A stretch of DNA of 6,992 nt from an uncultured Bacteroidota bacterium (GTDB taxonomy: Bacteria > Bacteroidota > Bacteroidia > Chitinophagales > Chitinophagaceae). The translations under genes and the position numbers were made by a program. The stretch lies in assembly GCA_903881265.1 (NCBI GenBank), contig CAIRSV010000221.1, forward strand, positions 1 to 6,992, in the 5' to 3' direction. Shown piece after piece: positions 6,760 to 6,992 of the stretch (the stretch's first letter is position 1; every line of letters begins with the position of its first letter). The notes below the pieces were generated by a model. It did no database searches. It saw only the letters and a program-made list of their open reading frames with translations, and had not been told where the DNA came from.

Positions 6760-6790
6760 CGAAGGTAGTATAAAAAAGCTCCCACACCAA
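6760..6790 (-). promoter_or_regulatory. Candidate promoter of tRNA-fMet
   Basis: On the minus strand, TTG at 6790-6788 is separated by 20 bases from TACCTTCG at 6767-6760, fitting the Bacteroidota TTG-N19/21-TAnnTTTG layout with one mismatch in the -7 box. The -7 box ends three bases before the mature tRNA 5' end, so transcription would start at or very near the first tRNA base. It overlaps the era upstream region. Confidence 0.5.
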
Positions 6791-6800
6791 CTCTTCTTGT

Positions 6801-6808
6801 TATCTTTG
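6801..6808 (+). promoter_or_regulatory. Candidate -7 element for era
   Basis: TATCTTTG is an exact TAnnTTTG match ending five bases before the era ATG at 6814. If used, the transcript would be leaderless or nearly so. No TTG lies at the usual -33 distance. The same 57-base gap carries the tRNA promoter on the other strand. Confidence 0.4.
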
Positions 6809-6813
6809 TGGTA

Positions 6814-6992
6814 ATGACAGATTTTAAAAGTGGTTTCGTAGGCATCTTTGGCAAGCCAAATGCAGGTAAATCAACACTCTTGAATGCTTTACTGAATGAA
6901 AAGTTAGCAATCGTTTCTCCGAAAGCACAAACCACCCGAAATAAAATTTTGGGTATTCTGACGGAGAAAAATTATCAAATCATCTTTTCCGA
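6814..6992 (+). CDS. era: GTPase Era, N-terminal part, cut by window edge
   Basis: The 59 complete codons encode the start of Era, the GTPase that binds the 3' end of 16S rRNA and assists 30S subunit maturation. Visible motifs are the opening SGFVGIFG (6-13), the P-loop GKPNAGKS (13-20), and SPKAQTTR (35-42), the G2/switch I region typical of Era. The last visible residues IIFS precede the expected DTPG motif, whose first codon is cut at the edge. The KH RNA-binding domain would lie outside the window, and the full family length is about 290-300 residues. The ATG at 6814 is chosen because the next in-frame residues already match the family start. The gene is divergent from tRNA-fMet and der. 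Confidence 0.93.
   Translation, partial: MTDFKSGFVGIFGKPNAGKSTLLNALLNEKLAIVSPKAQTTRNKILGILTEKNYQIIFS

Overview
The window looks like a chromosomal piece of a Bacteroidota bacterium, most like the Sphingobacteriia/Chitinophagia side of the phylum. The basis is the protein signatures (an aminopeptidase P with the WEG.KLTK stretch, a thioredoxin lipoprotein with a DUF4369-like N-terminal half, a MacB-type permease with the NNKLRS.LT N-terminus), the lack of clear Shine-Dalgarno sites, and -7 elements of the Bacteroidota type (TAnnTTTG) close to several start codons. The species cannot be named from sequence reading alone.

Layout. Positions 1-373 (minus) hold the N-terminal 124 residues of a Xaa-Pro aminopeptidase cut by the window edge. 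A 241-base divergent spacer follows, then 615-2627 (plus) encodes a polytopic membrane protein with C-terminal TPRs that resembles TMTC/GT-C glycosyltransferases. It carries two tandem EF-hand-like calcium loops in its first large extracytoplasmic loop. Just after it, at 2653-2757, lies a possible 34-residue lipoprotein too short for normal gene calling. Facing these from the minus strand are a MacB/FtsX-like permease (2790 to about 4000, start codon unclear) and, upstream of it, a TlpA-like thioredoxin lipoprotein (4112-5233). These two probably form one transcription unit.

The right end is a translation and ribosome-assembly cluster. The GTPase gene der (5328-6634, minus) is split by a one-base frameshift near 5916-5930. 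Upstream of it are a hairpin terminator (about 6643-6676) and an initiator tRNA-fMet gene (6685-6756, minus). The divergent era gene starts at 6814 and runs off the window. Der acts in 50S assembly, Era in 30S assembly, and tRNA-fMet in initiation, so the three are functionally related. The tRNA and era share a 57-base divergent promoter region, and the best -7 element for der sits inside the terminator hairpin of the tRNA.

The window is mostly ordinary core genome, and I see no defence system, mobile element or CRISPR array. The items most worth checking are the calcium-loop insertion in the TMTC-like protein, the tiny lipoprotein, the der frameshift, and the terminator/promoter overlap between tRNA-fMet and der.
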